Shown here in pieces: positions 10,322 to 22,275 of a stretch of 64,000 nt of DNA. The number at the start of each line of letters is the position of its first letter. The stretch's first letter is position 1. This DNA comes from Dysidea avara (Eukaryota; Porifera; Demospongiae; Dictyoceratida; Dysideidae). Both the position numbers and the translations under genes were made by a program. The notes beneath the pieces are model-generated. The model did no database searches, was not told the DNA's origin, and was given only the letters and a program-made list of their open reading frames with translations. Location: the NCBI RefSeq assembly GCF_963678975.1, contig NC_089277.1, positions 23,193,672 through 23,257,671 on the forward strand, in the 5' to 3' direction.

Positions 10322-12291
10322 AATCAGGAAGCCATAGAAGTGTATTTAATATTATCGAAATTACAGCCAATAATCATTTTATGAGCACTACCATACATTA
10401 TCATCAGTGTTCTTTGTTTTCTATCCTTAGATCATGAAATGGACTGATCAAACCCCAATTCTTTGAAGGGTTTCAGACTGTATGGACCATTTCTTTGATT
10501 TCTCCAATACAAAATGAATCCATTTTATATCACCTTGTATCATCTAAAATAGCAAGACATAAGAACATTGTACAGATACAAACTAAACACAAAAAAACAT
10601 AGCTTTAATAGTTGCTAACTGTAAAAGAGGGAAATCCCCTAAACGAAGTCACTAGGAAACCACTAATATTGGTTATACAAATCACATAATATACGAGATA
10701 CAAATTAATGCTGTAAAAACATTACACCACAACCTTTCAAGGACGTAGCCAGAAGGGTTCAAATGGCTCAGACAAACCCCCCTTTCAGAGGCAGAATTTT
10801 TTAAAATTAAAAATCACACCAAATCTTACAGCCCTGGAGCTCTCCAGTAGATACTTGCCAACTGGTGCTCCTCTATACTACTCTTGGGGGTCACATTGCA
10901 TTAATGCTGAAATGTTGCATCACGTGATCAACTGCGCATGTGATACATGGTGGAAATCACATAGTATTGTTGGTTGGTTGGTTGAGACAAATTACAAGGC
11001 AATAGCTGCGATGAACGGTATCTGACTTTTGCTGACTAACTACTGAATGACTGCTTGCTATATAGTATTAGTATTTAATTTAATTCTTTATTAGTACTTC
11101 ATATACATGTATGAGTTTGTACAGAGTACAACAACACACATAGTGGGATGCTATAGGTCTACAGGCTTGTGCCTATAGCCTAAAAGGGAGTAATTATAAA
11201 ATTACACAGTAGACACAATGTATACTATTACAAATATTAGTGTATAGTTTACAGAGAAATGTTTGTTAACACATAGACTGCAGGGACAGAGGTAATACAG
11301 TCAAAAAGGTCAAGTTATGTGTAACGTGATTCTAGGAGCATGACTTAAATCTGTTCCTCATAGTGTTAACACATAGACTGGTTTTGAGTAATAGTAGAGT
11401 GACTTAGCCGAAATATTGTGCACTTGAAAGTATGAAACTTTGCACATAGTACCTACCTACCATGAAGTGTATTTTGAGATATGGAACCATTGCAGATTTG
11501 ACCTTTGGTGTCCTCTACAGTTCATTTTATGCTCAAAAATAGTGACCTTTGTCTATAATAATATTATATCACCCATACAACACTCAATTTGTTCAAACTA
11601 GGTGCTAAATTGAAGATCTTTATCCAATAAACAAGTTGATACTTGTTGCAAGTTCATAGCATATTCCATTTCAAAGTTATGGTAATTTTTACCAGCAGCA
11701 AATTCATATAAAGTCAACTGCCCACGCAATTACACTATTAATCTACATTCTTTTTTGCCATTCAATTATTTATTTTTAATCCAACCATGAGCATTGCAGG
11801 TTACATATACAACCAAAACACGGAGGAGAATACAGGAGTGAGCAGTGAGGCATAGGGGTTATGTACAATACTCCTGTGAGATAAATCAACAAACGTTATA
11901 ATTATTTGTCACCAGATTAAACTCAAATTTGAGGTTGTTTATGGCTATAATTTGCTTCTGTATATAAATATAACAATAATATTTTAATGCACCAAACTCT
12001 AAGGTTATACATGCTACTATCAGTCACATTTGCTGAAAAGCCTTATACGTATCTAACATACCGTATTGATGGCTAATTTTGCGAACTGACGATAGGGAGA
12101 TTATGGTCCTGAACTATACCTACATCTTGTATCACCTTAAAATATATATTTGTCTTAAGAGAGACACACACACCCTGGATTTAGTGGAGTCTGAGGGCAT
12201 AACCAACTAGACAATTTGTGTTTCACAATTTGGTTCTATATAGCAAATGTGTTTCATGTTTGCAAGTATAGCTAAAAGCTAACAACTTCAA
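10322..12291. other. Gene-poor stretch with a LINE 3'-end remnant
   Basis: At about 11070-11215 the minus strand resembles a LINE 3' UTR (AGGCACAAGCCTGTAGACCT, ending in AATAAAGAATTAAA), related to the plus-strand tail at 29.6 kb. A decayed copy of a CAGGGGCGTAGCCAG-type hAT end may lie near 10738. Nothing else is recognisable. Confidence 0.45.
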
Positions 12292-15251
12292 ATCAAGACA
12301 CACGATAGTGTGTCGTGCGGCCCAAGAAGCCGGCGCGTAACACCCGTGAGTATATTGACAGGAAGAAAGATAACGCAATTTTCGCAGCTCCGTAGCTCTG
12401 TGCTGCCTTGATGAAACAATACGATTTGTGCTGTGGAAACTCCCTCCACCTTCAGCACTCCACATTCCAAACTAGAGCAAAATCGCTTCAAGCGTTCCCG
12501 AGATATGCGACTTCAAAAATTGGCTTAGTTTCTTCGTTTTTTTTTCTTCTTATTTTTCTTCCTCTTTTCGCACACTTACAAAAACTGCTATAAAACGCGA
12601 ACGCTATATCCAATTGCCTTAAAATTTGGCACACAGAAGAGGGGTATAAAAGCGAATCTCTGTACCAACTTTGGCTAGGATACGATAAACAGGAAAAGAC
12701 TTATGATCGATTATTCACGAAAAATAACACCAATATGTTGTCACGCCTACAGGGTAAACCGCGTATGGGAAGAAGCTGAAAATCGGTGGGTGAATAGGTT
12801 AACTATTGAACCTCAAACCTTTTGTGGTTTGAAAGAAATCGAGCTAAAAACCAGGAAGATACAACGAAAAAACCAACAGTGTGTAATAATTACGCAATCG
12901 AGATTAGCTAATAAAAAACGACTACTTGCCACGCCTACCAGATAAACCGCTAGGGGGAATGCTTTGAAAATCGCTGTATAGAAGGAATAATAATCTTAGA
13001 AAAGCTCTTCAATGGTGTAGAAGAATCAGACTTAAAGCCACGGAGTTATAACACGAAATCCAACTTGGTGCAGCAAGTGCGAGATCGATATACTCTAATA
13101 GAGCAGTCATCCTAATAGAGCAGTTACCCTGAAGAGAATTCAAGAGATCAGCTAGAAACAAGTAACCTGTATACAGATCAGTTACAAACAAGTCACCCTG
13201 TAGAGAGATCAGCTACAAACAATTCACCCTGTAGAGAGATCAGCTAGAAGAAGTTACCTTGTAGGGAGTTCATGCAACTATGGAAAGAGATAGTTCAACT
13301 AGAAGAAATCACCTTGTAGAGTTCAGCTACAAAGAAACCACCATGTAGAGAGTTCAGCTACAAACAAATGGCCTTGTAGAGAGATCAATAGAAGAAGTTA
13401 CCTTGCAGAGAGTTCAGCTACAAAGAAACCATCATGTAGAGAGTTCAGCTACAAACAAATCTCCCTGTAGAGAGATCAGCTAGAAGAAGTTACCTTGTAG
13501 AGAGTTCAGCTACAAAGAAACCATCATGTAGAGAGTTCAGCTGCAAACAAATCACCTGTAGAGAGTTCAGCTACAAACAAATCTCCCTGTAGAGAGATCA
13601 GCTAGAAGAAGTTTCCTTGTAGAGAGTTCACCTTCAAACAAATCACCCTGTAGAAAGATCAGCTAGAAGAAGTCACCTTGTAGAGAGTTCAGTTACAAAA
13701 AAAACCACCATGTAGAGAGCTCAGCTACAAACTAGTGACCTTGTAGAGACATCAACTAGAAGAAGATACCTTGTAGAGAGTTCAGCTACAAAGAAGCCAT
13801 TCTGTAAAGAGCTCAGCTGCAAACAAATCACCTATACAGAATTCAGCTACAAACAAATCACCCTGTAGAGAGATCAGCTAGAAGAAGTTACCTTGTAGAG
13901 AGTTCAGTTACAAACAAATCACCCTATAGAAAGATCAGCTAGAAGTCACCTTGTAGAAAGTTCAGTTACAAAGAAACCACCATGTAGAGAGTTCAGCTAC
14001 AAACTAGTGACCTTGTAGAGACATCAGCTAGAAAAGTTACCATGTAGAGGGTTCGGCTACAGAGAAACCATTCTGTAAAGAGCTCAACTGCAAACAAATC
14101 ACCCTGTAGAGAGATCAGCTAGAAGGAATTACCTTGTAGATAGTTCAGCTACAAACAAATCACCCTGTAGAAAGATCAGTTAGAAGAAGTTACCTTGTAG
14201 AGAGTTCAGCTACAAAGAAATTATTTTGTAAAGAGCTCAGCTGCAAACAAATCACCTGTACAGAATTCAGCTACAAACAAATCACCCTGTAGAGAGATCA
14301 GCTAGAAGAAGTTACCTTGTAGATAGTTCAGCTACAAACAAATCTCCCTTTAGAGAGATCAGCTAGAAGAAATTACCTTGTAGAGAGTTCAGCTACAAAG
14401 AAACCACCGTGTAGAGAATTCAGCTGCAAAAAAAATCACCCTGTAGAAAATTCAGCTACAAACAAATTGCCCTGTAGAAAGATCGGTTAGAAGAAGTTAC
14501 CTTGTAGATAGTTCAGCTACAAACAAATCTCCCTGTAGAGAGATCAGCTAGAAGAAATTACCTTGTAGAGAGTTCAGCTACAAAGAAACCACCGTGTAGA
14601 GAATTCAGCTGCAAAAAATTACTCTGTAGAAAATTCAGCTACAAACAAATTGCCCTGTAGAAAGATCGGTTAGAAGAAGTTACCTTGTAGAGAGTTCAGC
14701 TACAAAGAAACCATTCTGTAAAGAGCTCAGCTGCAAACAAATCACCTGTGTAGAATTCAGCTACAAACAAATCACCCTGTAAAGAGATCAGCTAGAAGAA
14801 GTTACCTTGTAGAACATTCAGTTACAAACAATTCACCCTGTAGAGAGAGCATCTAGAAGAACTCACCTTGTAGAGTGTTCAGTTACAAAGAACCACCATG
14901 GAGATTCTGTAATCAATATAATAATATTATGTATTATATATATAAATTTGTACATTTACTGATAAAATATTTAAAGTACATCTACTTCATCTTTTCTTCT
15001 TCCTGTAGTAAAGAAAAAAGGTAGGTTAAGCCGGCCATAGGCCAGCTATACAAATACAAAAAGAAATCTAATCCAAAACAGTCAAGCTGTTACACACACA
15101 AATTCAGCTGAATTGTCATTATTAAAATTTTTACCATTAACCTACCATCACAGCCATTTCTTGGCCGCCACCTTGGATTTCACATCTTTTTTCACCATAG
15201 CCTTTTTGAGGGCCACACACTTTTTTATGGCTTGGCTGTTTTGGATTAGAT
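12292..15251 (-). mobile_element. HLE copy 3: composite Helitron-like element, reverse orientation, shortened
   Basis: Read on the minus strand, it runs in the same order as the copies at 23.1 and 40.5 kb: a foldback (15066-15251), a linker containing GGCCTATGGCCGGCTTA, a 31-bp repeat array, the 3' module, and the terminal hairpin GACACACTATCGTGTGTC followed by TTGAT. At 2.96 kb it is shorter than the ~5 kb copies because the foldback has lost its central part and the array has about half as many units. It is flanked by A on the foldback side and T on the hairpin side. There is no transposase or helicase ORF. The 80- and 67-codon ORFs near 12.3-12.5 kb are translations of the 3' module. Confidence 0.8.
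13129..14895 (-). repeat. 31-bp tandem array of HLE copy 3, ~57 units
   Basis: The repeat phrase on the plus strand is TGTAGAGAGTTCAGCTACA followed by AACAAATCACCC. Units vary by a few bases and some are 29-32 bp. Two unit types alternate irregularly (AGTTCAGCTACA and AGATCAGCTAGA). The count is an estimate from array length. Confidence 0.9.
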
Positions 15252-15322
15252 AATTATTATTATTGTATAACACACAACATGTACAACATGAGAAATTAAT
15301 TATTCTAAAACTATACCATAGT

Positions 15323-15712
15323 TCAGGGGTGTTCTGTTATAAATCTTCTTAGGATGTGGCAGGAACTTAATAGGATGATTTTCTGTAGTTTAGAAACCAA
15401 AGTTCCATAGTAGATGTTCAAAGATTGGAGATGCTTGGCCAAACACGTGGGGATCGATCCAGGGAACCAATCACAATTGGCACAACCACAGCACGCATAT
15501 TTCACATTCTCTGGATCTCAATTTTCAAGTCTGTATACTTCTGACATTTCTCATTAATCTTCTGACTAAGCTTGCTGTCACCAGGGACAGCTACGTCAAT
15601 TAAAAAAGCAGTATTATGTTCGTGGCTAACATACAAAATGTCAGGTCTGTTATGAGGCAATTAAATGACGATCAGTTTGGATGGTAAAATCCCACAAAAG
15701 TTTCATGGATGG
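15323..15712 (-). pseudogene. LINE C-terminal tail, 'VAVPGDS' type
   Basis: The minus strand encodes LLWDFTIQTDRHLIAS, then AFLIDVAVPGDSKLSQK and VVVPIVIGSLGSIP, ending near LQKIILLSSCHILRRF. This block (D-[FV]AVPGDS, ...VP.V.G.LG..., ...LGTA.ILRK) closes the ORF2 of a common invertebrate LINE family. It needs at least one frame change, so it is dead. A plus-strand relative lies at 34.66-35.09 kb. Confidence 0.8.
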
Positions 15713-15738
15713 GTTCTCCAACACAGGGGAGGGATGAT

Positions 15739-16102
15739 GACAGGGGCGGAGGAAGCAACTTTTTTTAGGGGGGGGGGGAGGGGGCTGCACATTCAGAGTA
15801 TAACTATGATGTAATACCAAGGCTTTTATTAAATCTTTATATACAATTGTATGCCTAATTATTTGGAGGTGGAAAATACTAATTAGTGTGGGAAGCACAC
15901 TAGCATGCGAAGCATGGCATGCAAAGTATGCCAACCCAGGGGGTCTGGGGGCATGCCCCCCAAGGAACTTTTAGAACTTTTATACTCTGAGCGGATTGAA
16001 TCTGGTGGCCTTTTCAAAGAATAACAATAGTTGTAAAAGTGTAATACTTGCAATGTGAACTGACTATAAACGGCCGCACGACACACTACCGTGTGTCTTG
16101 AT
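15739..16102. repeat. Decayed G-rich repeat with an HLE 3' terminal hairpin at its right edge
   Basis: It starts CAGGGGCGGAGGAAG and a long G run, resembling hAT-type ends. The middle shares GTCTGGGGGCATGCC with 2.9 kb. At 16072-16102 it carries the HLE 3' hairpin (GACACACTACCGTGTGTC, then TTGAT). No matching right end for the first repeat is visible. Confidence 0.5.
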
Positions 16103-16122
16103 TATTATTTATTATAAAGATG

Positions 16123-16150
16123 TGACTGTTCTATTAGAGTATCTCGATCT
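16123..16150 (+). repeat. Dispersed 'TATTAGAGTATCTCGATCT' motif
   Basis: One full-length copy, 20 bases after the HLE hairpin end. Confidence 0.8.
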
Positions 16151-16739
16151 TGAGAGGATTTCAAGGTCGTGCAAATGGCTTCTTTGCAAGCTAGCAACCA
16201 CCAGAACCGTTCATTTTTAGGTTTCATTGTGCTTTTTAGCAATGAGAAATAAAAGGCTCCATGAGAAGTTTCCAGAAAGCATCACACAAAGTGGTTTTGG
16301 AAAAATAATGACAATATTGACATGCAATGCAGTTGCCCAGACGTGATGCGGGCGGAGGACGGGAAACTACACTCTCATTTGGAGTGGCCTTAAGCTCGTG
16401 CGGTATAGAAGCTCAACAGTATGATAGCATTTTGATCCGGTGTGGATGTCAAAATTGCCTGCAGTCGCAGATGTTCGAATAGCTACGTGTAGCTAGAGTA
16501 CAGAACGAAGAATTGTGGGACATTACAGAATTCAGATTGAAGGTGATACAACTAGAGGCGGAGGCTATATATAGGGAATCAAGTGAAGCAACTTGTTTTA
16601 GTCTGTCATCAAAGCCACATATAGAATATCCGTCCACGGAATCCACATCCTGATTCATCAGACAGTTTCATCAATCAGTCAAACGTGTGTAGCTAGCTAT
16701 AGCTACTGTACTGGAAATCATTCTTCTGCATCCTGTTCC

Positions 16740-16890
16740 ACAGTCAAGGATATAATGGAACGTAAGGCTATATTGATACGTTCAGGGCGATGCTTCAACT
16801 GTCTCAAACCAAACCACCGATCTCAAGATTGTGACTGAATGAAGAAATTCCGTTTCTGCCAATGCCGCCATCATCTATCTATTTCCGAGA
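16740..16890 (+). pseudogene. BEL/Pao gag zinc-knuckle segment
   Basis: The sequence reads RCFNCLKPNHRSQDC, a CX2CX4HX4C knuckle, followed after a stop by FCQCRHHLSIS. The second piece corresponds to the 'C..C...HH..' motif that follows the knuckle in Pao-type polyproteins. A likely gag piece (ELWDITEFRLKVIQLEAE) lies at about 16510-16570. Confidence 0.8.
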
Positions 16891-16929
16891 GCCAGTCCAC
16901 TGAAACTCAAGAACCAGTTCTACCTGTAC

Positions 16930-18180
16930 CAACCACTCAGGCTGCAGCTATCAACACTTGTTCTAATATGAAGAACAGACAGCTGTTTCTTTTACAGACT
17001 GCTAGAGCGACAGCAGTAAACCAAGGAGAAAGGTGCTCCCAGGAAGTTTGTATTTCATTTGAAAGTGGCAGCCAAAGGTCGTAGCTATGTTATGAACAAA
17101 TTGAAAACTTAACTTGAATACCATCAAGATAGAACGGTTAAATCTTAACACTTTTGGAGAGGGTTGATTTAAAGCACAGAGTTGTGACATAGTTAGGTTG
17201 TGTTTGTGTAAACCAGGGAGCAATGTAGAAATTCCAATTGAGGCTTTGTGTTTTCCCACAATATGTTCTCCTACACCTAGCCATGTAGATTTGTCAAAAC
17301 TTCTAACATTACAAAACCTGAACTTGGCTGATTATTCAAGCTCCACATCACATGATGTCATTGATATACTTGTGGGCAGTGACTACTATTGGTCTATAGT
17401 CACAGGTGAAGCAGGGGCTAAAAAAGGGGAATAGTTGTGGCTAAAAAGCTAGTTGTAAAATGATGATTTGGCTAGTTGTAAAAGTCAGACTAAATAGCAA
17501 GCTGCACCACAAAAAAAGAACAAAGTCAAAAATTACATGCATTTGCTGTGCATGTTTCATGGGATTTGACTACAAGTACCTCAAGATGCATTCTATAGAC
17601 TGCCATTTTCAAAAAATTTCCACTTGTGGTCCACTAAATTAGCTGGTTATGGTCATTTCCCAGTCCACTATTGATGTAAAATAATTGCCTTAAAATCTTA
17701 TAAAACAATAGTTTGATCTAAAGAATTGGCTTGTACGTTTGTGTGCTATTGCCTAGTTCCAGGTCTCAGTCACTTATATATCTCAAATTACTTCTAGATT
17801 CAATCTTGCCACAATTGTGTTCCAACTAGGTAAATATACTCCCACACTCACTTCAATGATTACCTTCAATGGCATTTTGCTACATAACAATTGTGACAAT
17901 ATAGAACACAAAATACATAAAAGAAAATTATATGTACTACTCCCCCCTGTCTCAGGTTTGAGCTAGTTGTAAAAAAATAGTTTTTTAGCTACTGAGGTGA
18001 AGTCATAAAAACAGAAATGGAGCTGGTAGCAGTGAACAGCAAACTGGGTTGGCTATTGTCTGGACCAACAGATGCATGTACAACTGAGATTGTCACCCAT
18101 TCGAACCTTGTTATCAGTACAATCCATCCAGAAGTACAGCTAGTGTTAACTGAACCCTGAAGATGACAAACTGCATTCAA
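16930..18180 (+). pseudogene. BEL/Pao protease region, split by a MITE
   Basis: ILVGSDYYWSIVTGE (17370-17412) and KLGWLLSGP (about 18040-18065) are the conserved C-terminal marks of the Pao-type protease. They are separated by the 583-bp MITE. The part before the DYYW motif is full of stops. Confidence 0.8.
17412..17994. mobile_element. hAT-type MITE (583 bp), perfect 8-bp TSD
   Basis: The ends are CAGGGGCTAAAAAA and TTTTTTAGCTACTG. AGGTGAAG flanks it on both sides (17404-17411 and 17995-18002). It interrupts the BEL/Pao protease region. Related ends occur at 35556-35608 and 61308-61411 (minus), recognisable by AGCTAAAAAGGG and CTAGTTGTA. Confidence 0.9.
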
Positions 18181-18187
18181 TGCTGAA

Positions 18188-18935
18188 TTGCTTCTGGGGA
18201 CAGATTCCTATGGAACAAACCCTGAATTTATCCATATCATTCAAGATCAACTCGATACAGGAATTATTGAACCAGTTGATGTAACAGCACATGTAGTACA
18301 AACTGGTCATTATATGCCACAGCACCCAGTTATTTGTGACAACAAGAAAACCACCAAAGTAAGGGTGGTGTACGATGGATCAGCCAAAGTGGTTAATTCC
18401 TTGTCTCTTAATGGTTGTCTTCAAAAGGGCCCCAATCTTACTCCAAAACTGTTTAATATCTTGATCAAGTTTAGAAGCCATGCCATCACCTTGATAGCTG
18501 ACATTGAAAAGGCATTCCTGATGATTGGAATCAATGAAAGTGACTGAGATTATCTGCGTTTTCTGTGGCTCAAACACCCAAAATATATAGAGAGTGAGGT
18601 GATGCATCTAAGGTTTACACGTTTAGTTTTTGAGATAAAACCATCTCCTGCTGTGTCAGGGACAGTAATTGCACATCATGTTGAGAAGTATATACCATGA
18701 AACATATTCTAAAGAAGCAGGTCTCCTTGAAGAATCTTTATATGTTGATGATCTTGTTGCTGGTGTAGATTCACTTGATGAGGCGTTCAATCTTAACTTG
18801 AATTGTAAGACATTGATGAAAGAGGGAGGATTCAATCTGAGAAAATGGAACAGCATTTCCACTACATTAAAAAGCAAAATTGAAGATCATGAGGGTGCTG
18901 CTGTTGAACATCAGGTGAGACTTTCACATTTGAGG
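18188..18935 (+). pseudogene. BEL/Pao reverse transcriptase region
   Basis: VRVVYDGSAK and LIADIEKAFLMI mark RT fingers and palm (catalytic D in ADIEKAF), and SLYVDDLVAG carries the YVDD catalytic pair. NLRKWNS follows, as is usual in Pao elements. There is a stop at 18545 and a frame change near 18.66 kb. Confidence 0.9.
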
Positions 18936-19219
18936 TGATTGATGATGACGCCAAACTACTTGGAGTACAGTGGGATAGTGAGACAGATATCTTTCAATTT
19001 GACTTCATTGAATTGCAGAACTTTGTCCTGAATTTACCTTTGTGTAAACAATCTACATTACGTGTTTCAGCAGGAGTGTTTGGCCCCTTGAGGTTTCATG
19101 ATCTTTCAGTTGCTTTGTATCAGCAGACAGGGTTGGGATGAACCGTTAGAAGGAGAGCTACTAGGAAAATGGAAGACTATCATTGAAGAATTAATTCTCC
19201 TTAACCATATCACTATAAT

Positions 19220-19700
19220 ATGCAAAGGTACTATTTCAAACAACAGGACCCAGTCCAGGTACAATTACGTGGGTTTTGTAACGCTTCCAGGGATGCTTAT
19301 GTTGCCGTTATTTATGTCTGCTCTCTGTATGCTGACAGAACTGTTGAAATGAGATTGGTTGCTTCTAAGACCAAGATAGCACCTGTTAAACATCAATCAA
19401 TACCACGTTTGGAATTGTTAGGAGTCTTAATTTTTGCCAGGTTAATCAGTTATGTTAAGCCTTATATCCAATCTGTGGTAGAATGTTTTCTTTGGACTGA
19501 TTCTATGACTGCTCTTTATTGGATCAGAAATTGCAAAGTATGGAAGCAGTATGTTCACCATCGAGTGGAAGAGATAAGAAGGCTAACAATAACATCTGAT
19601 TGGAAGCATTGTCCAGGTAGTTAAAATAAACCCTGCTGATTTGCCATTGCGTGGCATCACAGCTCATGAATTAGTCCACAGTAAATTGTGGTGGACAGGC
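19220..19700 (+). pseudogene. BEL/Pao RNase H region
   Basis: PRLELLGVLIFARLI and LWTDSMTALYWIR contain the E and D positions of the Pao RNase H. A stop near 19621 is followed by ADLPLRGI, a remnant of the linker to integrase. Confidence 0.85.
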
Positions 19701-20507
19701 CCTCCATTTTTGCAGCAAGAGGAGCAACTGTGCCCCCATCAAGGAGTGTGTGAGAGCACTGGTGAAGTGAACACTGAGATGTTGAAGAATTCTCCCCCGA
19801 TCACATTGTCAGTGGTAAAATTGTCAATGCTAAAAACACTTCTTGTATCACACAATCATCAGTTGATGAAGTTATTAATTGCACAAAATACAGTAACGTC
19901 CATCATTTGCTCCATGTTACCACAAATGTTTAAAATTTTGAAGGCATGAATCAAGAGAGATAATTTGGAACCTTGTCTCATAAAGGCAGCTGAGATGAAA
20001 GAAGTAGAGTTGATATGGATTTGAATCATTTAATCAAAGGCATTTGCTTTAGAAATTTAATTTATTTGTAACAACAATGCTGATGAACAACAAAAGTATT
20101 TGCATGTCAGTCAATTTGGGCTATTTTATGATGAAGCAGATCATGTTATTAGGTGTCGAAGACGAATCAACAACTCAATTACCAACAAACGTTAAGAATC
20201 CAATTTTTTTTGCATCATCACCACCTTGTTGAACTTCTTATTCAAAGTGCACACATCAAATTGATGCATGGTGGAGTGAGGGATACTCTGGTACAACTTC
20301 ATGAGAGATATTGGATATTGAAGGGTCGTCAAGCTGTCCGTTCTGTTATTTGATCTTGTGTGATTTCCAAAGGTATGAAGGGGCCTTCTACCCATCCATT
20401 CTTTCATCAGATCTGTCTGAAATATGTGTGTCAGAAGATCTCTGGACCCTTGTTTTTCCAGTCTACCTCCAGTGCCCGTGACAGTGTAAAGGAAAAAGCA
20501 TACATTT

Positions 20508-20756
20508 GTGACTGGGCCTGCAATAATAGGGCATGTGGGCACATGATTTTTGCCTACTTTTTCACAATCTCATCACTCATAACTTTTTGTACCATTATGC
20601 TATGGTATTGCAATTTTCAGCACTTAGTAAGCATTTGATTGGCATCATGATGCAGGTTACAGAATGCAAAACTACTATTCCAGCACTGCGATATGACCTG
20701 AAGAGTGATGGAGTGTAATTTGTGCCCACATGTCCTGTTTTTGCAGAGCCGGTCAC
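20508..20756 (-). mobile_element. GTGACCGG-family MITE (249 bp), TSD ATTT
   Basis: Terminal inverted repeats of ~35 bp begin GTGACTGGGCCTGC and end GAGCCGGTCAC, with TGTGGGCACA inside. ATTT flanks both sides (20504-20507, 20757-20760). Removing the element and one ATTT restores the integrase reading frame. It is opposite in orientation to the copy at 21435. Confidence 0.9.
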
Positions 20757-21434
20757 ATTTGTTTATTTACATGTGCATCTACCAGAGGCATACACTTAGA
20801 ACTAACTCATCAATTAGATGTGAAGGAGTTTCTGATGGCATTCCAATGATGTACTGGCCGGCAAGATGTTTCTGCAACACTAATATCAGATAATGCTAAA
20901 ACATTTAAAGCTTCTTCCACACAGATTGCCAAGATTCAGTGTTCAACTGAAGTTGCACGTTACCTGATTGACAACCAGATCACCTGGACTTTTATAGTTG
21001 AAAGGGCTCCCTGGTAGGGTGGGTTCTGGGAGAGATTGATTCATAGTGTTAAAGTGGTGTTTGCACAAAGTTATTGGCCATAATATTTTGAGATTTGAAC
21101 AATTAAGAATGTTACTTGTAGAAGTAGAAGGCATAGTTAATGTGTTGACATACGTTCATGATGACACTGAAGGCATCAGTAATACCCTTTGTCCTGCCCA
21201 CCTCCTATATGGAAGAAGGTTATACCATACTCCCAACAGCCAACACTGAGATTTTCAGCACATTTCAGACCCTAACAAAGAAGTAGAAGAGCCATAAACA
21301 ACTGTTGAACCAATTACAACTCAGTTGAGGAAGGACTATCTCCTTAACTTGAGGGAATGTCATGCAGTGAGCAGCAAGAAGGGGTCATGTCCCATGTTTG
21401 AAGTAGGCCAGTTGGTGGTTTTGAAAGATGATAT

Positions 21435-21684
21435 GTGACCGGGCTTGCGAAAACAGGGCACGTGGGCACAAACTACATCCCCTCACTCTACAAGTCATAT
21501 CTCAGTGCTGAAACAGAATATCCGCATTCTGTAACTTGCATCATAATGGCAATTAAATGCTAACCAAGGGGCTCAAAATTGCATCGCAATAGCATAATGG
21601 TATAAAAAGGTATGAGCGATGGCAGTTTGAAAAAGTAGGCAAAAATCATGTGCCCACATGCCCTATTTTCACAGGCCCAGTCAC
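21435..21684 (+). mobile_element. GTGACCGG-family MITE (250 bp), TSD ATAT
   Basis: It begins GTGACCGGGCTTGCGAAAAC and ends TTCACAGGCCCAGTCAC. ATAT flanks both sides (21431-21434, 21685-21688). Excision would rejoin the integrase C-terminal frame. It has the same internal sequence as 20508-20756 but inverted. Confidence 0.9.
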
Positions 21685-22028
21685 ATATGACTAAATGCAT
21701 TTTCTGGAAGCTTGCAATAGTAGATGAGCTATATACTCCCTGGAAGAGATGGGAAGATTCAAGCTGTCAAAGTTAAGGTACCCAATGAGAAAGGTTCAAC
21801 TTCTACTTTGCGGCGTAGCATTCAGTATTTGATTCCACTGGAAATCAAGACATCCATTGAATGATTTGTGGACTGTAATATAGGATTTTGTACTAGATCA
21901 CACATACATTATGTAATACACTATAACTATATTGTGTAATGCATCATGTGTGTATTGTTGTAATATTTTCATTAATAACATTTTGAGTTTGTGAGAAGTG
22001 CTAACTACCATCCGTGGTGAGCCATTCC

Positions 22029-22275
22029 TCAAAATATTGAACAAGTGTAGACAGAATAGACAGTGTAGACATGGTAGACAGTGTAGACATGATAGACAGT
22101 GTAGACGTGATAGACAGTGTAGACATGGTAAACAGTGTAGACATGATAGGCAGTGTAGACACAATAGATGTTGTAGGCTTGGTAGACCGTGTAGACAGTG
22201 TAGACATGATAGACAGTGTAGACATATGCATGGTAGACAGTGTAGGCATAGTAGACAGTGAAGGCATGGTACACT
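22029..22275. repeat. 9/18-bp minisatellite (TAGACAGTG TAGACATGA)
   Basis: About 13 units of an 18-bp repeat made of two similar 9-mers. Because the unit is a multiple of three and lacks stops in several frames, it stays open in four or more frames, which creates long but meaningless ORFs on both strands. Confidence 0.9.

Larger units (their letters stand above)
20150..21862 (+). pseudogene. BEL/Pao integrase region with two nested MITEs
   Basis: The Zn-binding part is represented by HIKLMHGGVRDTLVQL and YWILKGRQAVRSVI. The core follows in pieces: the strand before the first D is cut by the MITE at 20508, then LISDNAKTFKAS and VERAPWW, then LLVEVEGIVNVLTYV. A C-terminal RRSIQYLIPLE closes the pol. 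The second MITE cuts the C-terminal domain at 21434. Confidence 0.85.
16440..21880 (+). pseudogene. Decayed BEL/Pao LTR retrotransposon (gag end through integrase)
   Basis: Domains appear in BEL/Pao order on one strand: a gag C-terminus with a CCHC knuckle, aspartic protease, reverse transcriptase with YVDD, RNase H, then integrase with an HHCC-like region, a core and a C-terminal strand ending near 21862. Many stops and frameshifts separate the pieces, and three MITEs interrupt it (17412-17994, 20508-20756, 21435-21684). All plus-strand ORFs between 16.8 and 21.3 kb are fragments of it. I cannot find a pair of long terminal repeats, so the outer limits are approximate and the element may be a truncated copy. 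It is not capable of activity as it stands. Confidence 0.85.

Noticed and set aside
16130-21990. A pair of LTRs flanking the BEL/Pao element
   Set aside because: I compared the sequence before the gag piece with that after the integrase end and saw no long direct repeat, so no LTRs are annotated.
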